Notes: generated by a model not told the origin, from the sequence alone. Positions 27,241 to 36,311 are shown, counted from the first letter of the stretch. The stretch: DNA of 64,000 nt from Paenibacillus agricola (GCF_011440305.1 NZ_JAAOIW010000007.1:124001-188000); one strand, 5' to 3'. A program made the numbers and translations.

Positions 27241-28752
27241 TTGCGAATTTGGGTGATTGCCATCAAGCCTATTAAACCTCATAAACCTGAACGACCTGTC
27301 GATAGCTTGTCTAATCCCTCCAACCCATCTGAACCGCTATCGTTAGATGCACTTAAGCATGCACTCGCCAATATGCATGATGCGGAAATAATCGAACTTC
27401 CAACTATTACAGGCGAAAAGCTCGCCCTAATCTACCTTAAAACACTTATCGACCTGGAACGTCTAAATGAAGTGATTATCGAGCCGCTGGACTGTTATCC
27501 CCAGGAAACGATACATAATTGCATAGCTGCTGCCAAGATTTCCAAATTGTCGACTTTGGCGGAGGCCCAACAGCAAATTTTTCAAGGGTCGGTGGTGATC
27601 CATGACTGTTCATCCGGCTTATGGTGGGCTGTTCCTTTACAGTCTCAAGTAAGCCGCTCGATCCAGCCATCTGAGACAGAGACCATATTATTCGGACCCC
27701 TAGATAGCTTCACTGAACAAATAGACATCAATATTACACTAATTCGCAGGAGATTGCCTATAGCTGCCCTAAAATCGGAAGCTTTCACGGTCGGCTATTT
27801 AACTCAAACTACCGTTGTCCTCATGTACATAGATGGCTTGACCAATCCGGAGCTTGTATCCGTTGCGAGAAGCAAGTTAGCCTCCATAAATTTTGATATG
27901 TTCCTGGATTCCTCCCACGTAGCCGCCTTTATGGAGGACCACAATAATAGTATTTTTCCACAGTTTTTGCAGACCGACAGGCCTGATTCTTGTGCCTATT
28001 CTTTGGGGCTGGGCAAGCTTGTAGTACTAGTGAATAACACACCCTTTACGTTGGTCGCTCCTGTGACTTTATTTCATCTATTCCAGTCTCCAGAGGATTA
28101 TATCAATCGTTGGTTGATTGCCAGTCTATTACGCTGCCTCCGCTACATCGGCTTTTTTATCTCTATTACTTTGATCCCACTTTATGTGGCTTTAACGACA
28201 CACCATTACCAGATCATTCCGTTGCCCATTCTTTTTGTCATTCTAGAATCGAGAAGCAAAATGCCTTTTACTCCTTTCTGGGAAGCCTTCCTGATGGTAG
28301 CTACGCTTGAAATCATCAAAGAAGCCAGTCTGCGCATGCCTACCAAGACAAGCCAAACGTTAGGGGTGATTGGCGGTATCGTAATTGGACAAGCAGCGGT
28401 TGAAGCAGGATTTGCCAGCAAGGTGCTAATTGTTTTGATTGGAATTTCAGCGGTTGCTTCATTCTTGGTGCCTAATTATTTGGTGACTAAATCCAGCCTA
28501 TTACTTCAGTTGGTGTTCCTAGTATGCTCGACTTTGCTAGGCATTCCCGGCATCATGCTGGGTATGATTGCTGTTCTGGCGCATCTGAATAGCTTGACTT
28601 CCCTAAATCAACCTTACCTGGCACCCCTGGCACCCTTCTACTGGAAGGATTGGGTCGATCTGTTCATCCGAGGTCCATTGCCCACTATGAAGGTCCGTCC
28701 TGAATACTTGCATCCCCTGAACAAATGGCGAACCCAAAAAAGGAGAAAATAA
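27241..28752 (+). CDS. gerKA: Spore germination protein, GerA/GerKA type (receptor A subunit)
   Basis: A 503-residue A subunit of a germinant receptor, located in the spore inner membrane. The N-terminal hydrophilic domain (about 30-280) is followed by five or so transmembrane segments (about 290-460), the usual GerAA layout. RSKMPFTPFWEAFLMVATLEIIKEASLRMP holds the conserved FWE and E-A-R motif near residue 350. The frame opens right after a stop at 27235, so TTG 27241 is the earliest start. No ribosome binding site is visible, and GTG 27253 is an alternative. B and C subunit genes follow at spacings of one base each. Confidence 0.88.
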   Translation: MRIWVIAIKPIKPHKPERPVDSLSNPSNPSEPLSLDALKHALANMHDAEIIELPTITGEKLALIYLKTLIDLERLNEVIIEPLDCYPQETIHNCIAAAKISKLSTLAEAQQQIFQGSVVIHDCSSGLWWAVPLQSQVSRSIQPSETETILFGPLDSFTEQIDINITLIRRRLPIAALKSEAFTVGYLTQTTVVLMYIDGLTNPELVSVARSKLASINFDMFLDSSHVAAFMEDHNNSIFPQFLQTDRPDSCAYSLGLGKLVVLVNNTPFTLVAPVTLFHLFQSPEDYINRWLIASLLRCLRYIGFFISITLIPLYVALTTHHYQIIPLPILFVILESRSKMPFTPFWEAFLMVATLEIIKEASLRMPTKTSQTLGVIGGIVIGQAAVEAGFASKVLIVLIGISAVASFLVPNYLVTKSSLLLQLVFLVCSTLLGIPGIMLGMIAVLAHLNSLTSLNQPYLAPLAPFYWKDWVDLFIRGPLPTMKVRPEYLHPLNKWRTQKRRK

Positions 28753-28753
28753 A

Positions 28754-29869
28754 GTGCCCCACTCTTCTTTATTCGAGAAAAAGGCTATCTATGGCGGCGT
28801 GTACACCATCTTTTTGATGAATCGGCTGCAAATTCTTTATTTTGTTTTGATCATGCCTATGTATTTGACCTTTCCCTATATGATCGGGGGCATCATCGCC
28901 GTAGGCCTGTTGTCGCAGCTCAACCTAGTTATCCTATCCAAATGGTTTGCCTCTGTTTATTCTACAAGGGGATATGAAGGATTCGTGCAGCTCTTTGGTG
29001 CAAAGGCGGTCCGCGTGCTTGCTTGCCTCGGCCTCTGTATCCTCCTTATTAAAATAACCGTGATTACATTGGGCTATGTCGATGTTTTGCATCAATTTAT
29101 ATTTCCATCGATGAGTAAAATATGGCTGCTATTATTTAGCTTTCTTATGGGTTGTTACTTAGCCCTGCAAGGGATGGATAATATGATCCGCTTTGTTATT
29201 ATTATTTTTTTGGGTACCGTATGGATTACTGTCTTATTCCTTCCCGTCTTTTCTTTACCCTCAGTTTCCATTCATAATTTATACCCGTTGATTCCCTACG
29301 ATTGGTCTATGCACTCCTGGAAATCATTGTTAATGATGTTCTCCGCTTTGTCCGGTCCGGAATATTTGATCTTCTTGGCACCTTGGCTACACCCGCAAAA
29401 GCAGACGTTATCCTCTTTGACATGGGCTAATGCAGGTACGGTGATCGAACATTTGTTTTTATTTATTATAAGTTTACTATTTTATGGCTCCAGTTATTTG
29501 AGCAGGATCAGTTTTCCAATCGTTAATATAAGCCGTTACCTGCAATCCCCCGTTTTTGAGCGAGTGGATGTCATATTGCTATCGATCCATATGGCTGCCT
29601 TCGTCTATGCGCTCGCCCTCTTCCTGTTAATCTGTTATGGGGCTACCAGAATCACGCTCGGAAACGTACACAAGCCAACGACTTTAATCGGTTTCCTGTT
29701 GACCCCTTTACTGATATTTCTTTGGCTAGCTTTGGCAAGTCATTATTGGGACGGAGCATTCGGTATAAAGCTATGGACGGAGCTGCAAATCTGGCTGGGT
29801 GCGTCCACCTATGCATTAATTCCCACAGTGCTGCTGATTGCCGTGAAACGTAACAAGGGGCGTGCCTAA
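28754..29869 (+). CDS. gerKB: Spore germination permease, GerB/GerKB type
   Basis: A 371-residue B subunit of the germinant receptor, with about ten transmembrane helices of the amino acid permease (APC) fold. It is thought to bind the germinant. The GTG start is one base after the A subunit stop and about 7 nt after AAAGGAG. The overlap with the C subunit ribosome binding region shows one operon. The ligand (amino acid or sugar) cannot be read from the sequence. Confidence 0.9.
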   Translation: MPHSSLFEKKAIYGGVYTIFLMNRLQILYFVLIMPMYLTFPYMIGGIIAVGLLSQLNLVILSKWFASVYSTRGYEGFVQLFGAKAVRVLACLGLCILLIKITVITLGYVDVLHQFIFPSMSKIWLLLFSFLMGCYLALQGMDNMIRFVIIIFLGTVWITVLFLPVFSLPSVSIHNLYPLIPYDWSMHSWKSLLMMFSALSGPEYLIFLAPWLHPQKQTLSSLTWANAGTVIEHLFLFIISLLFYGSSYLSRISFPIVNISRYLQSPVFERVDVILLSIHMAAFVYALALFLLICYGATRITLGNVHKPTTLIGFLLTPLLIFLWLALASHYWDGAFGIKLWTELQIWLGASTYALIPTVLLIAVKRNKGRA

Positions 29870-29870
29870 T

Positions 29871-30962
29871 ATGAATCGGTTCAAGAAACTAATGTTAAGG
29901 GCTGTCGTCGGAAGCCTTCTTATCGTCAATGGGTGCTCCCCTTATATGGAAAATAATACAATCGAAGAGCTAGCCCCTGTCATTTTTTGGTCCATCAGTA
30001 ACGGAGAAAACGGGAAATTTACCATTAGCACCTTGGTACCGCCCCTGATTAACGAAAAAAAACGTCTGCTCAGCCAGCAGGTGGACCTAATGAAGCAAGG
30101 CATCCAAGGCTTTAATCTGATCCACTATCGGGAAATGAAGCTTGGACAGCTTCGCATGTTGTTTATTCAAGATGATGTCGCCAAAAAAGGGTTGATCCCG
30201 CTGCTTAACATGATTTCCATGGATCCGAATATTACTCAGCGTCTTTATCTGGTCATTGTTCAAGGAAATTTCGACGAGTACATAGCTAGCCAGCTAATAA
30301 AACAAGAAAACCTCGATTATTTTCTTTACCGCATGTTCCATCACTACGAGAGAAATAACCAAGGCGAAATCACCGTGGTCAATCTGCACCAGTATTTGAA
30401 AAGGCTGTACACCCCCTATTCTGACCCGATTTTACCTGTTTTTAAAGTCAATAAAGAAAATTTTGCATACAAAGGAACAGCTGTTTTTAAAGATGATAAG
30501 CTTATCACGACAGCCACACATATCGACGACCACATCTTCCAGCTCATCAGTAACGATTATTATCTCAAGCTTCTCCCCATCCCGGAGCTGTCCGTTTCTA
30601 TTGGCCAGCTTCGCTCTCATGTTGATATGAAATTCAATGAAGATTATTCGTCGCTATCTGTTAAAGTTGATCTATCCGGTCGTATTGAGGATTATCAGGC
30701 CGATATGCAAGTCCTCGACCAGGGACAGCTACTTCGGCTTAATCAAGAGGTGGAACGGTATATGGAGACGCATACCTCTGACTTGCTTGTTAAATTGCAG
30801 AAGCTAAAGGTTGACCCTATACAAATAGGAAACCTCACTCTGGCTCCGTTTAGGCAGCCTATGAGTGAGGAGACTTGGTTAAGCTATTGGGAAAAAATGA
30901 AGTTTGAGGTTGATTATGAGATGCGCTTGGAAACCTTGACCATTGACAATAAGGACAAGTAA
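29871..30962 (+). CDS. gerKC: Spore germination lipoprotein, GerC/GerKC type
   Basis: A 363-residue C subunit of the germinant receptor, a lipoprotein on the outer face of the spore inner membrane. The signal peptide ends in IVNGC, a slightly unusual lipobox, with the cysteine near residue 19. The C-terminal domain with QIGNLTLAPFRQ is typical. I start at ATG 29871, 10 nt after AAGGGG; the in-frame GTG at 29862 is too close. Only one C subunit is present, completing an A-B-C operon. Confidence 0.88.
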   Translation: MNRFKKLMLRAVVGSLLIVNGCSPYMENNTIEELAPVIFWSISNGENGKFTISTLVPPLINEKKRLLSQQVDLMKQGIQGFNLIHYREMKLGQLRMLFIQDDVAKKGLIPLLNMISMDPNITQRLYLVIVQGNFDEYIASQLIKQENLDYFLYRMFHHYERNNQGEITVVNLHQYLKRLYTPYSDPILPVFKVNKENFAYKGTAVFKDDKLITTATHIDDHIFQLISNDYYLKLLPIPELSVSIGQLRSHVDMKFNEDYSSLSVKVDLSGRIEDYQADMQVLDQGQLLRLNQEVERYMETHTSDLLVKLQKLKVDPIQIGNLTLAPFRQPMSEETWLSYWEKMKFEVDYEMRLETLTIDNKDK

Positions 30963-31008
30963 AGGGCCAAATTAACTAACCTAGCTAGCCCGTATTGAGA
31001 GATAGCGG

Positions 31009-32932
31009 CTACAGCCTTCTTCTTTTGTAGAGTGCCACGAACAGGCAGGATAACAGAAGCAGGACAAATGCTGAGCCTGCAGCTATAGCTTCTTTGGCGC
31101 TTCCCTGTGGCTGTGCATTTTGCGCACCAAACCCGCCACCGCCGGGTCCGCCGCCCATGCCTCCGCCGCCGGGAGCGCCACCCATGCCGCCAGGAGGGCC
31201 TCCTTGGCCGCCCTGCCTTTGCCCTTGGCCAGCATTGCCGGCTGGAGCGCCTGGGGCACCCTGCGCCGCTGGTGCGGCTGCGCCTTGGGCACCCTGCGCA
31301 GCTGGTGCGGCTGCACCTTGGGCGAGCTGCGCCGCTGGTGCGGCTGCGCCTTGGGCACCCTGCGCTGCTGGTGCGGCTGCGCCTTGGGCAAGCTGCGCCG
31401 CTGGTGCGGCTGCGCCTTGGGCGCCCTGCGCTGCTGGTGCGGCTGCGCCTTGGGCGAGCTGCGCTGCTGGTGCGGCTGCGCCTTGGGCGAGCTGCGCTGC
31501 TGGTGCGGCTGCGCCTTGGGCGAGCTGCGCCGCTGGTGCGGCTGCGCCTTGGGCGCCCTGCGCTGCTGGTGCGGCTGCGCCTGGCTTACCGCCACCCATG
31601 CCGCCACCGCCGCCCATGCCACCGCCCATGCCGCCGCCCATGCCACCGCCCATACCGCCGCCGCTGCCTGTGCCATCGCCTGACGATGGGCTAGTTCCAG
31701 CCAGTTGCTTCGCAATCGTTTCAGTCTGCTGAGTGGCAAACGTCGTTAACTGCGTAACTCCCTGCTGATACTCCGCATAGGTGTAGAAAGCGGTAGGATC
31801 CTTTTCGACATAGCTCGAGATCAGCTTCGACAGCTCTTGAACCCGGGCTGCGAATACATCGTTCGACAAGTAGCCTTGGATGCTATCGGTCAAATATTGA
31901 TGGTACTTTTGTTTATAGGCATCGACTTTAAGCAGCTTGTCGACCAGCGGGCGCTCTGCTAAGCTCCCTTGCGTAGGTTCATCAATCAGTATGCCTGATC
32001 CGCCAAGTCCACCGAAAGCCATATTATAATCCCAAGGCAATATCGAGAATACTCCTTCATCTTCATACAAATAATAGTTATGCTTATTGCTGCCCAAATA
32101 GCTGTCCATATTAGCTGTTAACACATTCAGGGCAATGAATTTAAGGGTTTCATCCACATCCAGTACCTTCTCATAATCAGTGCCTGTGTTTAGCTCCTTC
32201 AGCATATCAAGAATGACAGCATCATTGGACGATTCTGATTTCAAATCCAAGCCCATATAGGCTTCAAGCGTTTCCAACCATGTTAATTCACTGCCTGTCC
32301 CACCGTTAGCTTTGTAGAGGGCACCATAGGCGTTACCAAAATTACGCTCCAGATAAGACTCACCAATTTGTTCGACTGCCAGGTAAAAGCCTTTGAGCTC
32401 ACCATTAATATACACATTAATAAAGGAATATTCGGGAGTTGGCAGCCCCATACTTTCAGCCAATTCATAGGTCAGAAACTCCCGCATGTAGGAATTATCA
32501 CTGTAATTATTGTTAAGGTTAATCTTAGTAAGACCGAATAAATTTTGGCTAGTTATATACTCGTCGAACGCAATCTTGAAGCTGTAACGGTCAGAATCGG
32601 AGCTGACCACGCTTCTTAAGCTCAGGTTTCCTTTTGTGCGAATCGCCACATTGTCAAAATGCTGGCCATTGTAATCGACGGATGCAGTTTTATATTCTTC
32701 ATTGCTGGCATTGTCCAGCATATCCTGAAAATCGGCCGCTGCCAGCGTTATTTTCACATCCACAACACGGTCTTTAGGAAACACACTAGTTTCTACACTT
32801 TGCTGATTTTTCGATGCTGTTGAGGATACGGCGGTTACTGCACTGCTTATGCTGGACCAGCTATCAGCCACCGAACAGCCCGTTATCCCAAAAGCGAGAA
32901 CTTAACAGCATCGGCATCCACTTTGCTTTCAT
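31009..32932 (-). CDS. cotH: CotH-family spore coat kinase homologue with frameshifted signal peptide
   Basis: The body (stop 31009 to GTG 32871, 620 codons) is a CotH-like atypical kinase domain: VAIRTKGN, YSFKIAFDEY, LYKANGG and LPWDYNMAFGG cover the nucleotide- and metal-binding motifs. A Gly-Met-rich stretch, ten 11-residue repeats (about 430-540) and a C-terminal membrane helix ending in YKRRRL follow. The best start is ATG 32932 after AAAGGAGG. From there a lipoprotein signal peptide is read if one A of TTAA (32902-32905) is removed, giving the lipobox FGITGC. As sequenced, that frame ends at 32864 after 22 residues and overlaps the GTG 32871. Mutation, sequencing error or coupled re-initiation are possible. 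It is the last gene of a VTC-DUF4956-CotH operon. Confidence 0.85.
31252..31581. repeat. Ten tandem 33-bp repeats inside cotH
   Basis: Ten in-frame copies of a 33-bp unit encode GAAAPAAQGAQ or GAAAPAAQLAQ, ending in GAAAPAAQGAP. The G and L forms are interspersed, which suggests unequal exchange between copies. The repeat has no stop codon in any of several frames, so it produces long spurious ORFs on both strands. Confidence 0.95.
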
Positions 32933-32967
32933 GTTTAACAGCCTCCTTTCTTGCACAAATGTCCAGC

Positions 32968-33735
32968 TTAAGACACATAATCACCACTATAGCTGATAAG
33001 CACGGCACTTTTGACACCATTCAGTCCAGAGATTTGGTTTACAAATTGACCTTCGTTATCATTCAATCGCACTTCAAGTGTCGTTTCGATGTTTCCACGT
33101 GTCACTGTTTTTTGCTTAACGTTATATCTTTTCACTAATTTGCCTACAAGCGTATGGATTTCCTTTTCACTTTCATCTCCATCGCAGTTAATAACGAGTA
33201 AATAAGGAGTTTCGAAGGACGTTTTTTTGATGAAAAGAAACATGACCACACCGATAATAGCCGATCCTGCAAAAGCTAATGTATAAAAGCCAGCTCCTGA
33301 GACAATACCCGCGGCCGCAGCCCAGAACAGGAAAATCAGGTCAGTTGGATCTTTGATTGGTGTACGGAAACGAACAATCGAGAGCGCACCGACCATCCCG
33401 AGTGATAACACCAGGTTGGAGTTAACGGCGATAATGACCATTGCTGTTACCATCGTCATGCCGATTAACGATATATTGAAGCTTTTCGAATACAATACAC
33501 CGCTGAATACCCGTTTATAGAGCAAATAAATGAAAAATCCGATAAAAAAGGCAACCGCCAACGAAAGCAGCATCTTGGTCAAATCGATATCGGATACAAA
33601 GTTATTGACGACTGAATTTTTTATAATATCTGTAAAATTAGTAGCGGCAGTAGTGGCATTTGTTGCCGCATTGGCGGCAGTAGCCGCAGGCGTAGCTGTA
33701 GCAGCCACCACGTTTGTTGAAATTGTTGTATCCAT
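32968..33735 (-). CDS. DUF4956 membrane protein
   Basis: A 255-residue membrane protein of the DUF4956 family. A Thr/Ala-rich N-terminus (residues 1-35) precedes about four hydrophobic segments. The conserved VGALSIVRFRTPIKDPTDLIFLFWA block lies near residues 115-140. A cytoplasmic ACT-like domain (about 175-255) ends the protein, starting LLVINCDGDE. The ATG stands 9 nt after GGGAGG and one base after the VTC gene stop. The family commonly neighbours VTC and CotH genes. Its role is unknown; it may be the membrane partner or product channel of the VTC-domain protein. Confidence 0.88.
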   Translation of the reverse strand: MDTTISTNVVAATATPAATAANAATNATTAATNFTDIIKNSVVNNFVSDIDLTKMLLSLAVAFFIGFFIYLLYKRVFSGVLYSKSFNISLIGMTMVTAMVIIAVNSNLVLSLGMVGALSIVRFRTPIKDPTDLIFLFWAAAAGIVSGAGFYTLAFAGSAIIGVVMFLFIKKTSFETPYLLVINCDGDESEKEIHTLVGKLVKRYNVKQKTVTRGNIETTLEVRLNDNEGQFVNQISGLNGVKSAVLISYSGDYVS

Positions 33736-33736
33736 A

Positions 33737-34450
33737 TTAATAATCCTCCCACGTGTTAGATTTGAGAAATTTTCGACAAATTACATATTTAGAAGCGGAC
33801 TGCCTGTTTAAACCTTCATTCTGGAGAGCCGCCCGGATATACTCTGGAAGATACTCATCATACTTGACCTCAAGGATCGTCTGATTCTCATCAATAGCCC
33901 GTATCGGATACAGCTTTTTGTCAAATATGTCTATTGCATGCAGGCCTGTTCTTAATTCTTTATCGAACGTGATTCGGACATTGCCGTTGTGGCAAACAAA
34001 AGGCTCACGGATATATTCGACGATCACCTTGGGCCGCAGCAGCTTGTGCTTCATTTCCTGGTACAATTCCATGAATAGTGGCTTGCTAGGATCATTCAGC
34101 ACTTCATAATCGCCTGCAATAATGGCATCGTACATATCACGAGTAAGCGGTTCTTTGATCTTCGCGATATAATCGTTACGTTTGATTTTTTTCTCAAAGT
34201 GGATGACATTGTCTTCGACATTGTAAATACGTATGCGGTACTTAGCCCGGTCGCGGACTCCGCCCAACTTCTCGTGGAGTGCCTTGTTATTCACATCATC
34301 AAAGTATAAGCTTCGGATATGATACTCCCCAGTTGGCCCGGCATTCTTATCTGGGCTCATTAGGCTTTTTAGCCTTTGGCGAATAATAAAAAATTGATGG
34401 TGGTTAATTAAATATTTCATCTCATGACGATATTTTAGTTGTGTATTCAT
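33737..34450 (-). CDS. VTC-domain (polyphosphate polymerase-like) protein
   Basis: A 237-residue protein built of a single VTC domain, of the triphosphate tunnel metalloenzyme superfamily. Charged tunnel strands are visible: RHEMKYLI, YHIRSLYFDD, AKYRIRIYN, HFEKKIKR, VIVEYIREPF, RITFDKELRTG and ILEVKYDEYLPEYI. In yeast Vtc4 this domain makes polyphosphate from ATP. Bacterial stand-alone versions are called polyphosphate-polymerase-domain proteins, but their activity is little tested. The ATG at 34450 follows AGAGGTG by about 5 nt; the longer frame from 34477 is unsupported. It is the first gene of the operon with DUF4956 and CotH. Confidence 0.88.
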   Translation of the reverse strand: MNTQLKYRHEMKYLINHHQFFIIRQRLKSLMSPDKNAGPTGEYHIRSLYFDDVNNKALHEKLGGVRDRAKYRIRIYNVEDNVIHFEKKIKRNDYIAKIKEPLTRDMYDAIIAGDYEVLNDPSKPLFMELYQEMKHKLLRPKVIVEYIREPFVCHNGNVRITFDKELRTGLHAIDIFDKKLYPIRAIDENQTILEVKYDEYLPEYIRAALQNEGLNRQSASKYVICRKFLKSNTWEDY

Positions 34451-34581
34451 ATGGCACCTCTTCTTATTAAGCTCCAACTATCGGGATGGGAACTTCTTTG
34501 GCAGGCTCTAAGCAGCCTTTGCTTGCCTCTTGCTTACAAACCTATCTTAACTTGCTTAACTGAACTCTTTCTAAATAACAA

Positions 34582-34616
34582 CTGAATGCAAACTGAATGT
34601 TTACAATCCCTTAACA
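34582..34616 (+). promoter_or_regulatory. Pho-box-like direct repeats before the metallophosphoesterase
   Basis: CTGAATG, CAAA, CTGAATG (34582-34599) is a 7-4-7 direct repeat like a PhoB box. The next two 11-nt turns carry TTTACA (34600-34605) and TTAACA (34611-34616), which fit the Bacillus PhoP repeat. A -10-like TATAGA follows at 34624. Phosphate control of the phosphoesterase, and perhaps of the divergent VTC operon, is inferred. Confidence 0.5.
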
Positions 34617-34663
34617 ATTGGTGTATAGAATTGGAAGGGGTCATAAAGGGGGAATGAGCAAGC

Positions 34664-35944
34664 ATGGGAAAATATACAGAGCCCGTCTGGATTGCAGCCT
34701 TAGCGCTTATTATGGTTGTGGTTGTGGTCACAGCGGTTATTGTACAAAGGGGCGACTCGTCCACACCAACGCCAGCAACGAATTCGGCATCCTCAGCCAC
34801 ATCTATCCAGCCCAAGTCCGTAGTCACGACATTTAACGGCGATGCCCGTACAACTCGCGGCTTCACTTGGTACACGGAGAGCACGGATACGGCTACCCAT
34901 CTCCAACTGGTGAAGGGTGGGGCTACAACGTTCACCGATCCTAACATCATCGAATTCACTGGCACTACAACCACTTTGCAAACGGGAAAAAAACAAGTCC
35001 AAAGCATCCATAAAGTGCTGGTAACGAACCTTGCGCCAGGCACGGAATATGCTTATAGGGTTGGGGATCAAACGAAGCAAAGCTGGAGTGAGCCTGTAAT
35101 TTTCAACACAGAAGCCCAGCGGGCGGAGGCTTTCACGTTCCTTAACGTGTCTGACTCTCAAGGGATTTCGGAGAGTGATTTCGAGCTATGGGGCCATACT
35201 TTGGATGGAGCCTTTGCTAAATTTCCGAAGGCCGAGTTTATTGTCCATAATGGCGATTTAGTGGAGGAGCCCGAGGATGAAACAGCATGGGATTATTTTT
35301 TCGGTAAAACGCGGAGTTGGCTGAAGCAGATTCCTCTCATGCCGGTCACAGGCAACCATGATGAGGTGGATGGGGTAGCCGACCGCTATTTATCACATTT
35401 TTATTTACCAGATAACGGGCCTAAAGGTTCAATACCAGGTACTGCCTATTCCTTCGATTACGGGAATGCCCATATAGCCGTGCTGAATACAGAATCGAAT
35501 TTCGAGGCGCAAACGAAGTGGCTGCGGGAAGACCTTGCCCGTACAAATCAGCCTTGGAAGCTCATAGCTATGCATCGGGGTGCCTACGGCGGTAATGCTT
35601 ATAAAAAGGTCGAGAAATGGATAGCCGTCTTTGATGAGTTTAAAGTAGATTTGGTGCTGCAAGGGCATAACCATGAATATTCGAGATCTTATCCCCTCAG
35701 GAACGGCATCAAGGTGGGTGATGGCGAGCAAGCCGCCCTAAATCGAGAGGGTACTGTCTACGTCGTAACCAATACGGCTGGGGCGAAGTTTAACGAAAAA
35801 AAAGACGACCTCTTCTACCATAAGGTCCATCTCCAGAACGGGAAGCAGATGTTTGCGGGGATCACAATCGAAGGGGATAAGTTAACCTATCAGGCTTACG
35901 ATATCGAAGGCAATCTCGTGGACAGCTTCGTTATTCAGCACTAA
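34664..35944 (+). CDS. Exported metallophosphoesterase (purple acid phosphatase-like)
   Basis: A 426-residue phosphoesterase held outside the cell by an N-terminal signal anchor (residues 8-28). A fibronectin-III-like N-terminal domain (about 45-150) precedes a calcineurin-type metallophosphoesterase domain. Metal-binding motifs in order are VSDSQG, HNGDLVE, GNHD, AMHRG and GHNHEYSRS. It would release phosphate from extracellular phosphomonoesters or related compounds. A Gly-rich GGGGG lies 12 nt before the ATG. It is transcribed divergently from the VTC operon behind Pho-box-like repeats and ends at a strong terminator. Confidence 0.88.
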   Translation: MGKYTEPVWIAALALIMVVVVVTAVIVQRGDSSTPTPATNSASSATSIQPKSVVTTFNGDARTTRGFTWYTESTDTATHLQLVKGGATTFTDPNIIEFTGTTTTLQTGKKQVQSIHKVLVTNLAPGTEYAYRVGDQTKQSWSEPVIFNTEAQRAEAFTFLNVSDSQGISESDFELWGHTLDGAFAKFPKAEFIVHNGDLVEEPEDETAWDYFFGKTRSWLKQIPLMPVTGNHDEVDGVADRYLSHFYLPDNGPKGSIPGTAYSFDYGNAHIAVLNTESNFEAQTKWLREDLARTNQPWKLIAMHRGAYGGNAYKKVEKWIAVFDEFKVDLVLQGHNHEYSRSYPLRNGIKVGDGEQAALNREGTVYVVTNTAGAKFNEKKDDLFYHKVHLQNGKQMFAGITIEGDKLTYQAYDIEGNLVDSFVIQH

Positions 35945-36001
35945 GACCCCACACCCCTGTCCTCGCCAACGCTCAGAGGTAGGGGTCAGCACACACAAAG
36001 G

Positions 36002-36031
36002 ACCGTCCGATACTCTATCGGACGGTTTTTC
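36002..36031 (+). terminator. Terminator of the metallophosphoesterase gene
   Basis: ACCGTCCGATA (36002-36012) pairs with TATCGGACGGT (36016-36026) and is followed by TTTTCTT. The remaining gap to the sialic acid operon holds only that operon's control region. Confidence 0.9.
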
Positions 36032-36203
36032 TTATACTTTGAAACGGCAGCTAAAGCTGATTATCTTCTAGTTTTAAGATAAAGAATTTCTATTTACATA
36101 TTAGATGAGTAGATGATTAATAATAAGGCGGAGGCAGTAAGGCAGTCACTCAACAATCAATAACCGAGCTTCTAACTTCATTATTTTCGATGGGTATAAT
36201 ACT

Positions 36204-36252
36204 GGTGGAAATAATTTTCATTATATTAAAATTGGTGAAATTAATTTACATT
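36204..36252 (+). promoter_or_regulatory. Two 19-bp operator repeats upstream of nanA
   Basis: GGTGGAAATAATTTTCATT (36204-36222) and GGTGAAATTAATTTACATT (36234-36252) match in 16 of 19 positions, start 30 bp apart (three helical turns), and each is partly palindromic (GAAAT...TTTC). They are the likely binding sites of the RpiR regulator encoded at the end of the operon. The second copy covers the -35 element. Confidence 0.6.
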
Positions 36253-36273
36253 GTCGAATATTTGTGATATGTT
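36245..36273 (+). promoter_or_regulatory. Sigma-A promoter of the sialic acid operon
   Basis: TTTACA (36245-36250), 17 bp, TATGTT (36268-36273). Transcription would begin near 36280, just before the palindrome AATGTTAACATT (36277-36288). The -35 element lies inside the second operator repeat. Confidence 0.6.
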
Positions 36274-36311
36274 ATCAATGTTAACATTATAAAAACCAGG
36301 AGGGGAATTCG

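Noticed and set aside
31252-31581. Regular repeats that could be taken for a CRISPR array.
   Set aside because: The repeats are contiguous 33-bp coding units without spacers, in frame with a kinase gene.
31083-31739. Long open frames on both strands across the cotH repeat region (up to 218 codons).
   Set aside because: They arise because the GC-rich 33-bp repeat has no stop codons in several frames. They have no ribosome binding site and no family match.
34534-35043. A 169-codon minus-strand ORF over the metallophosphoesterase start.
   Set aside because: It is antisense to the conserved exported phosphoesterase and to the Pho-box-like region.
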